From positions 4,407,446-4,471,445 of the forward strand of contig CM074805.1 of the NCBI GenBank assembly GCA_037447605.1: 64,000 nucleotides of DNA, given 5' to 3'. Positions 1 to 13,100 of this stretch are shown here, piece by piece. The translations under genes were made by a program, and so were the position numbers. Position 1 is the first letter of the stretch, and the number at the start of each line of letters is the position of its first letter. The notes beneath the pieces are model-generated. The model did no database searches. It was not told the origin of the DNA and saw only the letters and a list, made by a program, of their open reading frames with translations. The DNA comes from Zygnema circumcarinatum (taxonomy: Eukaryota; Streptophyta; Zygnematophyceae; Zygnematales; Zygnemataceae).

Positions 1-20
1 CCCCCCCCCCCCCCCCCCCC
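1..20. repeat. poly-C tract at window edge
   Basis: The window opens with 20 C residues. A similar C-run flanks the only N gap (36641-36677), so this edge may also be next to a hard-to-sequence tract. It lies downstream of the last visible exon of the starch branching enzyme gene. Confidence 0.9.
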
Positions 21-331
21 TTTTCCCTCTCTTCCCAACTGCCTTTCACACACACCCTCACGCACACAGCACGTTTGAACAGTTGCACGAGGCAAATAAT
101 GTACCACACAAGCAAACAGAAAACAACGGTAGGAGGGGAAACCTGAAGGCGAGAACTGCGGGACAAGAAAAAGAAAGAGAAAGAAATTCACCAAGGAAAA
201 CAAAAGATCACGACGTAAGGCAGGCTGGTAAAATTAGATAGACGGGAAAGGAAAACCAGAAGTGAAACAAACCCATCTGGAAGAGAGTGGAAGGAGGGCA
301 TGAATTAGGCAATCTGTGGTTTAAATCATAC

Positions 332-3300
332 CCGACTCTTGCCTCCATAGGCGCTATCGTCACTGTCAAGTGCCACACGATACTTCCCCGGCTCCTTGCA
401 GCCTACCTTGTATCTGCAGGCCAAAAAAAAACATCTCATCACCACACATAACGAGAGTGCATAAATCCCCCCTGTCCGTAATTCTTCCTCGAACCTTCAG
501 TCACTAAAGCTGCACCAAAGTATTCCAAATGTCTCATTTTTCCAGCAGCTAAAAGCACGAGCATGAACCTGCCTTCAGAGGAAAGTCTTTCGAGAATGGT
601 TGTCCGAAAGATCACAGGCAGGAGTAGACAGATGAGCAACGATTTGAAACAGAAACAAGGCGCGAGGAGAAGGATCAAGCGAAAGGAAAGGTCATACCCT
701 TCATATGTTTTTGTAGGATGAAAATTGAATACAAAAAGCAGCTCTTTCCTCTCGAACACAATTACCTGCATAAGTTACAGCATTCGGACCATTCCCACAA
801 GACACTTTGAGATCCCAAAAATAACAGTGCTCTGTCCACGTGGACATCCAGCAAATACTACATCCCTGCTGCTTGCACATACTACCATTTACATACTCGC
901 AATGCTCCACGCAGAAACAGGGGCACAAAACTAAGTAACCACCTCCGAACACTCGACATGTCATAATAGTGGCCTAAAGTCGTTTTGGACGACGACATCC
1001 CTTAAGTAACGTGCTCTCTGATACAAGGGCCACACCTTATCTTCATCACTTGCGCACGACACAAGTTGGTGATCAGACGCCAAAAAGTGGTACTTCTCCT
1101 CTAGTAGATTCATGGCCTTGTCAAAATTGTACATGAACTGCGAACAACATCACCCCATTCATAAATAGTCCATTAGTTCTCTAGCCGGAGATGCACTCTC
1201 AATTCCAAGAACGCAAAGCCAAATGGACTCTCAATACCAAAAGTGCAAAGCCATTTCAAATCGCAGGACAAATGATCAACGTCCTTAACACAGAAAAACC
1301 TGCAAGAAAGCAGCAGTGAGCTCACCACAGCAAACGAATTGTTCGGCATTCTCAAATACCACCATCCAGCTTTAATTCAACCAAAATCAGCATGACGGAA
1401 TTGGGAAACGAGACCAGACTATGACGAAAGTGTAAAGAATAGAATAGGTCAACCCCTTCCTCTCTGCGTGCAGCCATACCCGATAGCGTAAATGCTCTGT
1501 GTCCACAAGCTCCCATTGCCGTCGGCATTTGTCGTAGCTCCATCCATTTCCCTCACGAGGAAAGTCAACCCACTCCGGATGCCCAAACTGCCTCAACACA
1601 TCAACACAGATCTCAATAGTGCTGCCATGACAAATAGCATGGCCTACACCAGCATTTCTTCATTGAGCTGTCTCAGCCTGAGCTTTTGAATTGGGAACAA
1701 GGACGAGGCGGAAAGGATCAGAGTAAAGTTTCATGGAGGCCACTTTCCTTCCGAAGGAGACAATAGGACCCCCCCAACCCAAACAATGCCACCCAATACA
1801 TTGGACCCAGAGAATTCACTTTTCAGCTCTGAGTTTAAGACAGCTATTCATATGTTCATGACACGAAAGGATTGCTAACAGTCGAGTGGATTCCTGTTTG
1901 TTTCTATTGAAAACCTCCCTTGTGGACATTAACCTACCCTACAAGTATTGGACATTCTCTGAGAGCACACATCAGAAAAATTGACACATGCCAAAGGAGA
2001 ATAGCCACTGACTCAAATCTTCACCATGTGCAATCGCAAAGACGACTTGGCTGTGCATCTGGACAAGGAAAGGCACTCCTTACCTCGTTTCCCATGAAGT
2101 TGAGGTAACCATCACCACCCAGAGCCATGGTGAGGAAATGAATCATCTGTTGGAAAAGCCAATGAAAATCAAATACTGGGATGAGTCCCTGAAATTTAAC
2201 ATCCTGGACTCTCCAAAAAAAAAAGGCCCAAACTGCAAATCGGCTATGGCCATGAAAAGCAGGCTCCAAAAAAGGGGCTGATGTAGTGGAAGCTAAGGAA
2301 AGTGGAAGGATACGAATTAGGACTGCTGAGACCTGGAGATCAGAAATCAACTACGGGTCACGAAAGTAGCTGCTAAAAAAAGGTTCTGAATTAGTGATTG
2401 ATTAAGTTGATCGAGCATCAATCGCCCTTACAACGCACGACAAACAGCTTCTCCTCCGTTATTCCCAAGCCTCTACGTTTTCCAATTAGAACAATCTAAC
2501 ACTTATAGTGTAAACGCTGCCTAGGATGTTTCCAGCTTACCTTGTGCAGAGCAATTCCACGTTCCACTGCTGGGGGAGGAGTCGAGAGACTAGACATTCC
2601 AGTGTACATGTCCTTGTCCATAAGGAGGAATGCAAAACTCTTGTCGCCTACCATGCACTGCAATATTTCACCCATTACAATACTTCACTTTCTCGTAAGC
2701 CCTCAAACCGTTCAGTAGACTCAATCATCTGCCCATGAAATGGTCAAGCTTGTCAACTGTACTGCCATACTATTCAGTCCATCAAAATCTTGTTGACCTG
2801 CAAAGACATCACGTTTTCCACTTCTATTCGGCAATTCAGAAATCCAGTCTCCATCCATCCCATGCAAAAACCTAGACTACTAAGCTTACACAAAATACCT
2901 GATCATGGCTCTCTGCATATCCAATGCATTTCTCCGTGTAACGACGATTGGTTAGTGTGTGCACAATCTCCTTCATGCTCCATTGCTCGTCTGGTCTATC
3001 CTTCAAATACTCAATCCAGCGATCTGGAATTGCCATTGCCAATCTATAATCAAATCCAATACCTCCTTCCTTCACAGGTCTACACAGTGTTGGCATCCCC
3101 GAAACGTCTTCAGCAATAACTGTAGCTTCAGGAAACACTCCGTGAATGAGATCGTTTGCCAGCATAAGGTACACCACTGCATCCACGTCAGTGGATGTAC
3201 TTAGATACTCGTGATAATTGCCTGAAAATGACATGTTGAGGCCATGATGATGGTACAGCATTGATGTTACTCCATCGAGCCTAAAGCCATCAAACTGGTA

Positions 3301-6300
3301 TTCTTCCAGCCACCACCTTATGTTTGAAAGAAGAAACCTAATAACTTCCCAGTTGCCATAATTGAAGCATCGGCTATCCCATAATTTATGGTATCCCCTG
3401 TCTCCTGTGTGGAAGTAAGAATCTTGAGCCGGCTGCCCGAAGTCAAATCCGTTCAATCCATCTGTAACATTACTGCTTGCATGTGAATGGACCACGTCTA
3501 TCAACATTCGGAGACCAAGAGAATGTGCCTTATCAACAAGATACTTCAAATCTTCAGGCGTCCCAGAGCGTGAGCTCACAGCAAAGAAGTTGGTTACATG
3601 ATAGCCAAAAGACCCGTAGTATGAGTGCTCCATTACTGCCATAAGCTGCACAGTATTATATCCATTGGCCTTGATACGTGGCAAAACGTTATCTGCAAAT
3701 TCAATATATGTGGCTACGCGTGGCTCAGAGGAGCTCATGCCCACATGTGCTTCATATATGCGTGGGGCCACAGGCCGGGGAGGACGGGGGCATTTGAACT
3801 CATACCTGCACCATTGCAAAAAATACCTTCAGGACACTTCTAAATGCAAGCACAACGAGAGCTTTAAGATCTTTCCGATGTGGAGACGCGAAAGGACATT
3901 CCATCTTCATCGATGAATGAAAATAAAGACAGCTCGCCCTTTCTCTCTTTATAGATATGAATCTGAGAATCCTCTCAACATATGCCCATCGGAACTTCCC
4001 AACCTCCATGCACAAATGCAAGGCCGCTTGCAGCACTCTTGATGCGGTTCCGAAAGGTCACAGACAGTCCACCACTACTTGAATTCACAGGGAAAACGTT
4101 CAGTTCAACCCAACTTGCGTATCACCTGTCGCTGCGATCAGGATTCCAATATATTCCATCATAGGACGCCCCCATCTTCCCAGGCTCCGGTGTCGCATAT
4201 GTTATCCATGCAGGAATGCGATCTACCCATTGGCCATCATTCCTTCGTATCCTCACTTTCACCCGCGAGCCATGTGGGATTGCAGGGTTCCCATTAACAT
4301 CTGGTATGCATATGCTCCATACACCATATTGGTTTCGCTCCAACTGGTGATTTGCTCCATTCCATGCGTTGAAATCTCCGACCAGTTGCACGCTTCTGCA
4401 CCATGAGCCACCAGAGCTTTAGGTTACTATCATACACCTTGAACGTGTTCTAAAGTGAATCTCAGGAAAATACTGTGAAACTTGAAACTGTAATTTGATT
4501 CCACAAAGAGCAGTCACTAACACCAGAGTACCCGCTTCACAGCTTACCCAGCTGCTGGCAACCATTCTTGATACATTGTTGCTCCGTCGGATCGCGTGAA
4601 GCCATACTTTTCATACCCTGAAGAGTTTCATCATCGACGTTCACATCAGTTTGGGACATTTTAGATCCTTCAAATACCGTCTCGCAGAGCAGAGTTCGTT
4701 TGCCCCCTCTCTTTTCCTGATATCGGTCAAACTCATTGGTGCATCATAACCCAAACGGACAGGCATTCACCCAAACGTCCTGTTTAGACTAATTCTGAAG
4801 TCCGACACTTAATAATAGAGATTACACTCACCATATTACAAAGAGGGAAAGCATAGAGAATGCGAGAAACACCAAGCAACCTTAATTTACAACAAATTCC
4901 AGGTTGCATCTCTGGACAAGGAAAGAGCAGCACCTCTGGAAAACTTCTCGAGACCGCCTTCATACTGATCAATGGCCTTCTTCTTTTGCAAAAAATCAGA
5001 ATATCGATATCGCAAGTGGCTCTGATGCGAGAGCAGTAGTGGGTCAACATCAATCACTCCAAGTCCGTCCTTGCTGTACTCCACCTCGTGCCATACTGCG
5101 GGCACTGATGGTTTGAGACTGCCCGAGCGTGTGAGAGGAAAAGAGGTCTTACGCACAAGCCGCCTAGTCGCCTGTCAAAGAAATCAAAAGACACACAGCA
5201 AATGTAACAAAGGAACAATTACATCAATGTGATCACACATATTTATGACGACGCCACAATTATCTCACAGAAACAGACGGTGACTGACAAAGATTCTCAG
5301 CATTTGGGTCAACTACAATCATAGCGAGTAGAAACTGGACGGTACACTCTCATTAGATCAAAGAGCTTCAACCCTAACGGTATCCGCACCTACTAGGCAA
5401 ACAAACCAGGGTATAATCTGCACACGACCCTGTAACCAATATTGTAGGCACCAATTACAGCTTTTATACTTCAAAATCTGCATACAAACGGTTACCTTAA
5501 ATTCCCTGAGTCTGGATGCTTCTATCGTCAAGCCTTACCTACCCAAGAGATTTTCATCCTAAAGCTACACTGCAGACCATTCACCAGCAAAACCGACCAA
5601 AATCGTATACCATTTGCCACTTGACTGAAAACGAAGTCCATCGCTCACGCAGCATACATAAAAGGAAATGATTGCAGAGTAACAAGAGTGTGCAAAGCTC
5701 ACAGAATCAGACAAAAATGCATGCTCACCCCAACACCGTCCCACATCGACCTTTGGTTGCAGCCTGACTGCTGAGATATCCAGCTCAGCTCATGCGATCC
5801 CCGTGAAAGCAGCTGTGAGAGGCCAACCTTACCAAGCACGGCCTGCTTATCGCTCTGTCCCCAACATGCATAACCTTGTGAATGGTTGCTAGATCAAAAA
5901 CAAACTCAAATGTTGTCACTTCTACGCCTACAAACATTAGACCTAGAGGTCAGAATCGCGAGAGTAAGGAATTAAACTAACATCTTCGTTAAGCTTGTTT
6001 TAATTCCTTTCAATATAGACCAGCTCACTAGATCCACATTTCTTCAATACGGTTGTCAGATGGCATATGCTGAAACTTCACCAGAACGGTAGCTCAAAGT
6101 AGAGAAATACGGTGCAAGTTTATCACCTTGCTTTGCTTGTGTTGGCGGGAGGACAGAGGCTGCTGAGCTGATTTCTGCGAAAAACACTTGAGAAGCAAAT
6201 GCGGACAAAAATTCAGAGTTGCACAAACAGAGACCAATTGATAATTCTGCTTCCGTTCTGTATAGCTAGCGAAACCGAGAAGCATTCTCTTATCGATATC

Positions 6301-6561
6301 CAAGTCATAAAAAACGGCTACTACAAATGCTGCTGACAAGCATGAATAAAACTTTTTCAAGTCTTAAGAATCAATGGAGAAAAGCCTTGGCTTCACCCGT
6401 CTCGCAACACGAGACGACATTCGAATCACCACGCACAATCCTTTTCCAACCCAACTTTTGTTCACATACCAAAGTGTTTAGAGGGAAAAAAGAGTGTGCC
6501 AGAGAGCGAAAAAAGTACTTACAACACTTAGCGCAGGGTTCTGCCTCGTTAAAAGGGCCAT
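332..6561 (-). CDS. SBE1: starch branching enzyme I (class B), 3' end missing
   Basis: This 1,4-alpha-glucan branching enzyme makes alpha-1,6 branches in plastid starch. Exons read on the minus strand: 6561-6523 (putative start, [13 protein letters not shown]), about 5861-5729 (provisional transit-peptide exon), 5171-4934, 4617-4548, 4395-4126, 3805-2899, 2657-2541, 2146-2084, 1587-1480, 1137-1036, 765-698 and 413-332. From 5171 on, all junctions keep phase. A CBM48-type N-terminal region ([12 protein letters not shown]) precedes the GH13 barrel. GH13 motifs are [15 protein letters not shown] (nucleophile Asp), IAEDVSGMP (acid/base Glu) and YAESHDQ. The wording [29 protein letters not shown] and [20 protein letters not shown] is class I (maize SBEI-like), not class II. 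The last visible exon ends at GGKSR, so the final segment lies left of the window. The 5' end is the weak part: exon 2 borders are uncertain and the start rests on one short exon. Confidence 0.9.
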
Positions 6562-8044
6562 GTTGTCAACATTAGAACTGCATTAGATATAATCTCGGTC
6601 ACATAACTCGTCGCGATGGTCTTCAATCATCCAGGTATGTCTAGAACATCAACAAAGCAAAATCAACTATACCCAATTCAATATACTAACAAAACCCAAA
6701 GCATCTATCCATCGCTTTCAAAATTTTAAGAAAAGGAGAATAAGACTCCTAGTGCATGCTTAAATTTCCAGAAGGCACCTTAACATAAACTCTCGGTGCA
6801 ACCAACCCAGAATTCCCTGACCAAGCTCTTTTTGCTCAACAAAACATAGTGACAGGGAGAAAGCATGGGCCACAGAATGGCATAGCAAAGGGCCTATGTT
6901 TGCATGTGCAAATACATGGCATAACTCAGCAAAAGAAAAGTCCCAAATAAGTGACAGCGACTATTCGATCTTCACGAGAAAGTAAACATAAATGATTGAA
7001 AGAAAGTAGTTCGAGTAGATACGGCCAGGAACTCAAGCCTTGAAGTTATGAAAGTTCCATTGAAGCTACCGAGAGGAAAAAAATGTGTCGGGACAGCTTC
7101 GGTTCACTAGCACGACGAGCTTTCACCCTACTGAAGCATACACACCGATGAGTTGTACTTCAGGCGCAAGTAAGAAATTAGAAATAACATAACTATTGTC
7201 AACAGGTTGTAATGATAAACAGTCAGATGTGGTTTCCGCGCTCGACCATATGCTGCCGCAGCGACCGTTATTGCGATCCTTTTTCTTCCTCCCCTCGCTG
7301 AGCATTGCCTGACGCTATCTTTCTTTGACAAGATCATATGCTAAGCACCTATACCATTGGCTTGTCACCTACGAGGTGGCACGTTCTTCACAGTCAAAAT
7401 ACTAACAGATGCGTACTATGCACTTGTTGCATCCATACGGCTTCAGGAAATTTTCACTCGCCAATAGTTTGGAAAACAAAGATACTATCACTTAAGAAAA
7501 GATTGCAGTGGGTTCTCTGATATTTCCGCACGCTTCTTCTTGCTACTTGACCTTTCTTTCCTATAGGTAGACATCTGACAAAATAACAAACGAGCACAAT
7601 CTGAAGCACAAGTAAGTCAGCAAGCACGCCCATGGAACATACAACTCAGACCTAACCAGTATAGCTCCCCGTCCTCTGTTTATTGTTCCCTCATCAGAAC
7701 AGCTGTCGTCGAACTCTACTACACCGACACTCAAAGCCGAGCTCTGCTTTTTCCCTGCAACTCATCCAACCTTCTCCACAAGAAACTCTCTTCCAGCTCC
7801 AAAACAAAACACGCCTTCTCCCTTCCTCACCACAACATCTTGACCAAACAAGCATTTAGTTCCCGAAGCTCGAATCGTCCCGCTTTTCCCTCAGTCTCTC
7901 ACTCAAACCCCTCACCTTGCACAGCCTTCAATCCCACCGAGAGGGCCGCTCGCGGAGTCCACCCCGCCCTCTGCCCTCACCTGAGCCCTCACCTGAGCCT
8001 CCGCGGCAGCAATGACCTCAGGCGAGCTCCCGCAAGTCTCTGTC
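6562..8044. other. noncoding upstream region of SBE I
   Basis: This is the presumed 5' UTR and promoter of the starch branching enzyme gene. I see no coding exon, RNA gene or repeat that I can support here. Confidence 0.5.
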
Positions 8045-8170
8045 TGCCTGCACGCCTGCCTGCACGCCTGCCTGCACGCCTGCCTGCCTGCCTACAGGGA
8101 GGGAGGGAGGGAGGGCTCTGCCCGGAACCTGCACCGCACGCCACGTGGCAGCAACAACAACAACAACAAG
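8045..8170. repeat. microsatellite cluster
   Basis: The cluster holds about three copies of a 12-base unit (GCACGCCTGCCT), then a GGGA run (8097-8115), one exact CCACGTGG G-box (8141-8148) and an AAC run (about 8152-8168). Confidence 0.85.
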
Positions 8171-8200
8171 CACCTGCACAACCATCGTCACGGAGGGTCG

Positions 8201-8250
8201 CGTCATGCTACGTCATGCTACGTCACGCTAAGTCATGTCACGTCATGTCC
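8201..8250. repeat. 10-base tandem repeat with CGTCA cores
   Basis: Five tandem decamers are present (CGTCATGCTA twice, then diverged copies). Each contains CGTCA or GTCA, the core of bZIP (as-1/CRE-type) sites. Whether this is regulatory is inference. Confidence 0.75.
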
Positions 8251-8385
8251 TGTACGCAGTATCCCCGATTTCCGCAACTGGCTGCATGAAAGCGCGGTCG
8301 CGCCGTTCGGTTCGGGGCGGGCTCGGGGCTCCCGCCCTCCATCCCTCCCGCTCTCTCTCTCGCGGTCCCGGCCGGCGGTTGCGGA

Positions 8386-8416
8386 CCGACCGACCGACCG
8401 ACCGACCGACTGACCG
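8386..8416. repeat. CCGA tetranucleotide repeat
   Basis: About seven CCGA/ACCG units lie in GC-rich DNA. Confidence 0.8.
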
Positions 8417-8451
8417 GAGGGAGGCCCTCCTCCCTGTACGGCAGCAGGCTG

Positions 8452-8512
8452 GTACAGTACAGTACAGTACAGTACAGTACAGTACAGTACAGTACAGTAC
8501 AGTACAGTACAG
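8452..8512. repeat. (GTACA)12 pentamer array
   Basis: About 12 perfect GTACA units run directly into the left terminal inverted repeat of the element at 8505-9242. That terminus itself starts CAGTACAG, so the array may have grown from the element end. Confidence 0.9.
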
Positions 8513-8635
8513 TGGGGGGTCCTCATATTTTCGCCATGGTATTGGCCAAAAAGGGGCGAAAATATTGATTTTGCAAATATAAGGTTCGTGCTACCAATAG
8601 GCTTTCGGTAACATGTTAGAGTTCATGTTTGTCCG

Positions 8636-8790
8636 TACGTATCGTATCGTGTAATATCGTATCGTATCGAACCATATCGTCCAATATCTATCGTACCGTT
8701 CCGTATCGTATCGTCCAATATCATGCCGTATCGTACCGTATCGTACCATATCGTACCGTATCTATCGTACCGTGTCGTATCGTATCGCAT
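8636..8790. repeat. degenerate CGTAT/CGTAC pentamer array
   Basis: About 150 bases have 5-base periodicity built from CGTAT, CGTAC and CAATAT-like variants. It lies inside the terminal-inverted-repeat element. Confidence 0.85.
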
Positions 8791-9087
8791 ACACGTAGTT
8801 TTCCGCTCTTCGCGTTGTTTTTCTCATTGATGATGCTATAATTATCAATAGTGGAAGAGCACACCCATGATGAAATAAATGAGTGAGTTAATATTAGGCT
8901 GGGGGTTGACGGGCTTCCACGGCAATGAAACAAAACGGGTGCCTTGTGCGACTTGGAAGACGCTCAATACCAAACCACCACTTAAAGTCAATATGCTTGC
9001 CGTGTAGATGGTTGATGTGGATGGTATATGGAGCAGACGAGGAGAGGAGCGAGCGCCTCTTACGGCGGACACCTGTGGGAAGATTCT

Positions 9088-9142
9088 ACAACTCGTACGG
9101 CTAGTACGAATAGTACGGACAGTACGAACAGTACGGCTAACA
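9088..9142. repeat. GTACG decamer-like cluster
   Basis: Five or six GTACG/GTACGG cores are spaced about 10 bases apart. This could be a decayed tandem repeat or a cluster of SBP-type GTAC-core sites. Confidence 0.7.
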
Positions 9143-9314
9143 TTGAGTTACCGTACAAAAAGGTGGTTTCGGCAAAATCGGGGCGAATTTCTTGGGAGCG
9201 CACTGTACAGGGTGGAAAATATGAGGACCCCCCACTGTACTGCTGCTGCTGCTGCTGCTGCACGGCGGCGCCGGACTGCACCGCGGGGACATCAACTGAC
9301 GAGCGAACATGGCA

Positions 9315-9440
<126 letters not shown>

Positions 9441-10160
9441 AGGCTTGCATGCATGGGCATAGACAAGGGCATGCATGCCATGCCCAAAGGAGCAGAGCAG
9501 AGCGTATGATGGAACAACGGGCTGCTGCACGCATGGGTGCGCGCGATGGATGGATGGATGGGAGGGCATGCCTGCCGTGCCGCATGCGCATGATATGATC
9601 GGATGGGGGGGGCCATGCCATGTGTGCCATCGCGCCGCGAGCGATGATCGGTCCCGTCTGTTGTTGGTTTTGGCGCTGGCCGGCTGGCCGGCCATTGAGG
9701 TCGCTCGCTCGCGGGCGGTCGATCGGTGGTCGATCGATCTGCAGATGGGATGATGGTGGATATGGCAATGTGAATGTGTGCGGCCGCGCAACGCAACGCA
9801 ACGCAACGCAAGATGCTGACTGGCCGGCCGCGCCGGTCCGGCCCGCCTGCAGCAAGCAACATGGCAACTGCTCCGTATGATATGTTGTTGGCTGCCTCAA
9901 CCATGCTGCGGCTATCTGCCTCCTGCTGCTGCCGCTGCCGGCAGGATGCGGGCCTGCAGCAGGGGGGGATTCCGGGAAGGCCTGCAGGGAGGCCCGAGGG
10001 AGGGGTTGCGGGAGAGAGTGGAGGGTGTTGGAGGCCGGGAAGGGTAGGGAAGAGCGGCATGCACTGGATGAGAGGAGGGTGAAGGATAGTAGGTAGGGCT
10101 TGAAGAGTGGGCGTGGAGGGGCTGAGCAGGGCTGGGAGTTTGAAGAGAGAAATTGAGGAG
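9441..10160. other. GC-rich noncoding region upstream of RLT gene
   Basis: This is the presumed 5' UTR and promoter of the homeobox gene. It holds short arrays such as ACGCA (about 9785-9811) and GATG (about 9545-9562). I see no coding exon. Confidence 0.5.
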
Positions 10161-13100
10161 ATGGAGTCGGAGGAGGAAGCCATGCCGCTGCAGCAGGGCA
10201 TGGACAATCAAATGTCGAAGAAAGTGACAAAGCAGAAGAAAACTCCATATCAGAAGGAAGTGCTTGAGCAGACCTATGCAGGTATCTTTTTGCGCATTAT
10301 TCGGTTTTCCGGTTTTTTTTATTTTCATTGTTTCTTTTACGGAACGATATGCTGTATTCCGTGGCCACTTGTCCTGAAATAATAATAGGTGAATACCCCT
10401 TCTTTAAAGGTGATGAAGTAGGGTGATTTCGTTCGACTTGGACATGTGCAATACACTTATATTTGGAGCAAACATGTTATTCACGTTATTTTATAATGAT
10501 CATAGTTTTTAAAGCATCTTTTCCTTTCTGCTCCCCCCTTTTTTCCTTCCTTCATGTTCGTAAGAGGCCGGTGGAAGGCCATTGTACTGCTATGTTAGAG
10601 TCTGTTCTGTCAAATTACAGCTTTTCCTTCTACTATGCTGTTTACTCTGGAAATAGATCAGAATAGGGAGTGTTCTGTGTCTTCGCGGATCTTGATTTCG
10701 TCTCCACTTCCAGTATCTGCTAATTGCGAAGAATTTCAATTCCCGCTCTTAATTTCTTGCGGAGTTGAACTTTGGCTGCAGCAAATAAGTATCCTTCTGA
10801 AGCAATGCGATTTGAGTTAGCCACGAAACTGGAACTTTCAGACAAACAACTCCAAATGTGGTTCTGTCATCGCCGTCGCAAGGATAAAGTTGCAAGAGAG
10901 GAGGCAGCAACTGCCGCAGCCTCTCCCTGTAGCCCCGGGGAGATTCCTCTTGGAACCGATAAATATGCTGCAGCCGTACTGCAAGCGGGGAGAGGTAAAC
11001 GGAAGGAGATTAAAGTGGAACCTAAAGCAGCAGAAGTGCACCCAAATCATGTGGAAGACGGAGTTGACGAAGATATTCCGTTATCAGCACAAGGTTACGC
11101 TGCTGCTGTTTTGGCAACTGAACGTGGTGACTCTGCATTACGGAACGAAAAGGACTATGATGCTTTTGGTGATGTTTACAGTGATTTCTCGCCGATTCGA
11201 GCCCCTTCAATCAAACGTGCTCACAAGAAATCGTTGACAGACGAGAGAGAGGCAAATTTCAAGCCAGCGAAGCAACCCCGACTCAGCCTGAAAGCAGGCG
11301 GCAGAGAGCAAGAGCCTGCATTGACTCAACCCCAAATTCCTAATGGTGAACCAAGGAGGGTGTTGGAATGGGAGGAGGTTCACAGACGAGTACCTTCAGT
11401 AGGAGCTATCGCAGTCTCCAAAGCCTATAGCGAGAATGAATTACACGGAGGGCGCTTTCTCAAGCAGGGTGTTGGTAATAGCAAGTCCTTGCGTCTTGAA
11501 ACAACACCAGAATGGACCCATCCAGTTGAGAAAGCAAAGGATCCAAACTTTGCAAGTGTTTCAACTGGGCCTTTGGTTACTATAGCCAAGATGGGCGTGG
11601 ATAGCATGGGAGCTCGTGTTTGGAAAAATGACACGTCTGCTGGTCCGAGTGATGATGAAGGGGATTCGTCTAGAGGGCTATCCACTAGTAGGAGTCCCGA
11701 GGAGGAAAAGTTGGGAGCAACTATGCAACTGCAAAACCCTGCATGGCACGGGGATCCTCTTGTTGGTCATGGTGTACCACTGATGGGAATTTCTAGACCA
11801 GATTCTCTTGTCAAACTTCCGCGGGTAAAGCTTCCAAGAGTCAAACTCCCCGGAGGTGGATTTAACTCCCGCCAAGTTGTTGGTTTCGTGAATGAAAGCG
11901 AAGCTGTTGGCATGGCCACAGTGGAGCCACCACGTCCTTCATCGGCAGAACCGTCAGTACGGAAGCGAAAGTTTGAGACATCTGGGGATTACAGAAGGAT
12001 AGACAATGACCCGATGAAACATCCTTTTGCAGTGGTTGAACCAGGAAGTGCACTGACAGGTAACTTTCGGATGTGTCATTGTTGCTGCATGTTCTTTCTG
12101 AGGTAATGGTTCAATGGGAAGATGATATGTAAACACTAGCGTTGTGTTAAAATGATTTGTACAACTTTGAGATTTTAAATGAACGTGGCATGAAACCACG
12201 TATTGAGTCTGCCTTGTGTGTCTCGTCATGGTTTCTTAGGTGTAAACAAACAGCGGAAATTGTTCAAGGCGAAGGAAGGGAACAGCGATACCGTCGGGCA
12301 CATCTCACATGATTTATCGAAGTTGAAGCCGGAAACTGAGGTGAGGTTCGCAAGAACGTTTTCATGCTTTTCAATTTAAACGAGTGTCAGGCTTTTAGGA
12401 GTGTCAAGTAATAATTTTGCTAGGGATAGTGGCCATTTTGTGATACCTTCTCTGTTGGAATCTCCATAATGCCGGCAGGGCGATCGATTCCTTGTCCTTA
12501 GATAGAGGCACTGTATCAGTCTCTGAGTCCACTAAGTGCGAAAATTCGGTGTCTTGTATGATATGGCAGATGGAAGGAGGCCTTTGGGTCGGCTCTCATG
12601 CAAATCATAGTGTTCAGAAGGAGTTTGTTTCAAGAGACTCGGGCAGCTATTGGGAAACGGAAGAGCCCCCTCTCAGCCTTAGCCACTCCTCTTCTGCGTC
12701 GGAAGATTCTTCAGGCGAGCCGAAACTGTTCAGCTCGCAAGAACGGGATCATATTGACAATGAAAATGGGGCCATTGGATGGCCTGCACATAGCCAACGT
12801 CATGATGAGCGAAGTCCTGATCGATTCAGTGAAGGGGAGGAATATGAGACTGCAGCTGACTTCAGTAGTGACGCTCCTCTCAAAATCTATGGTGGCTCTG
12901 AAATTCGTCCGATATTGCCACTGACTGTCAGCCTAGGCCATAGGGGGAGGGGGGGAAGGGGCAACTTTTTCCCCAGAGTTAGTCAGATAACAGGGGCAGT
13001 AGGCCGAGGGAGAGGCAGGGGTCGTGGTAGAGGTCGTTCCCACCTTGAACATGCAGAGGACTTAGAGCTGCAAGAAGCATTGCAACGGGAAGCACTCGCA

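Larger units (their letters stand above)
8505..9242. mobile_element. non-autonomous element with 28-base terminal inverted repeats
   Basis: Bases 8505-8532 (beginning CAGTACAGTGGGGGGTCC) are the exact reverse complement of 9215-9242. The enclosed 738 bases hold no credible coding region. They contain a degenerate CGTAT-type pentamer array (8636-8790) and a GTACG-rich stretch (9088-9142). Similarity between the ends may extend inward in degraded form (GGGGCGAA blocks near 8556 and 9181). A target-site duplication cannot be read because simple repeats abut both ends. A MITE-like DNA element is the simplest reading; the superfamily is not assigned. Confidence 0.7.
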
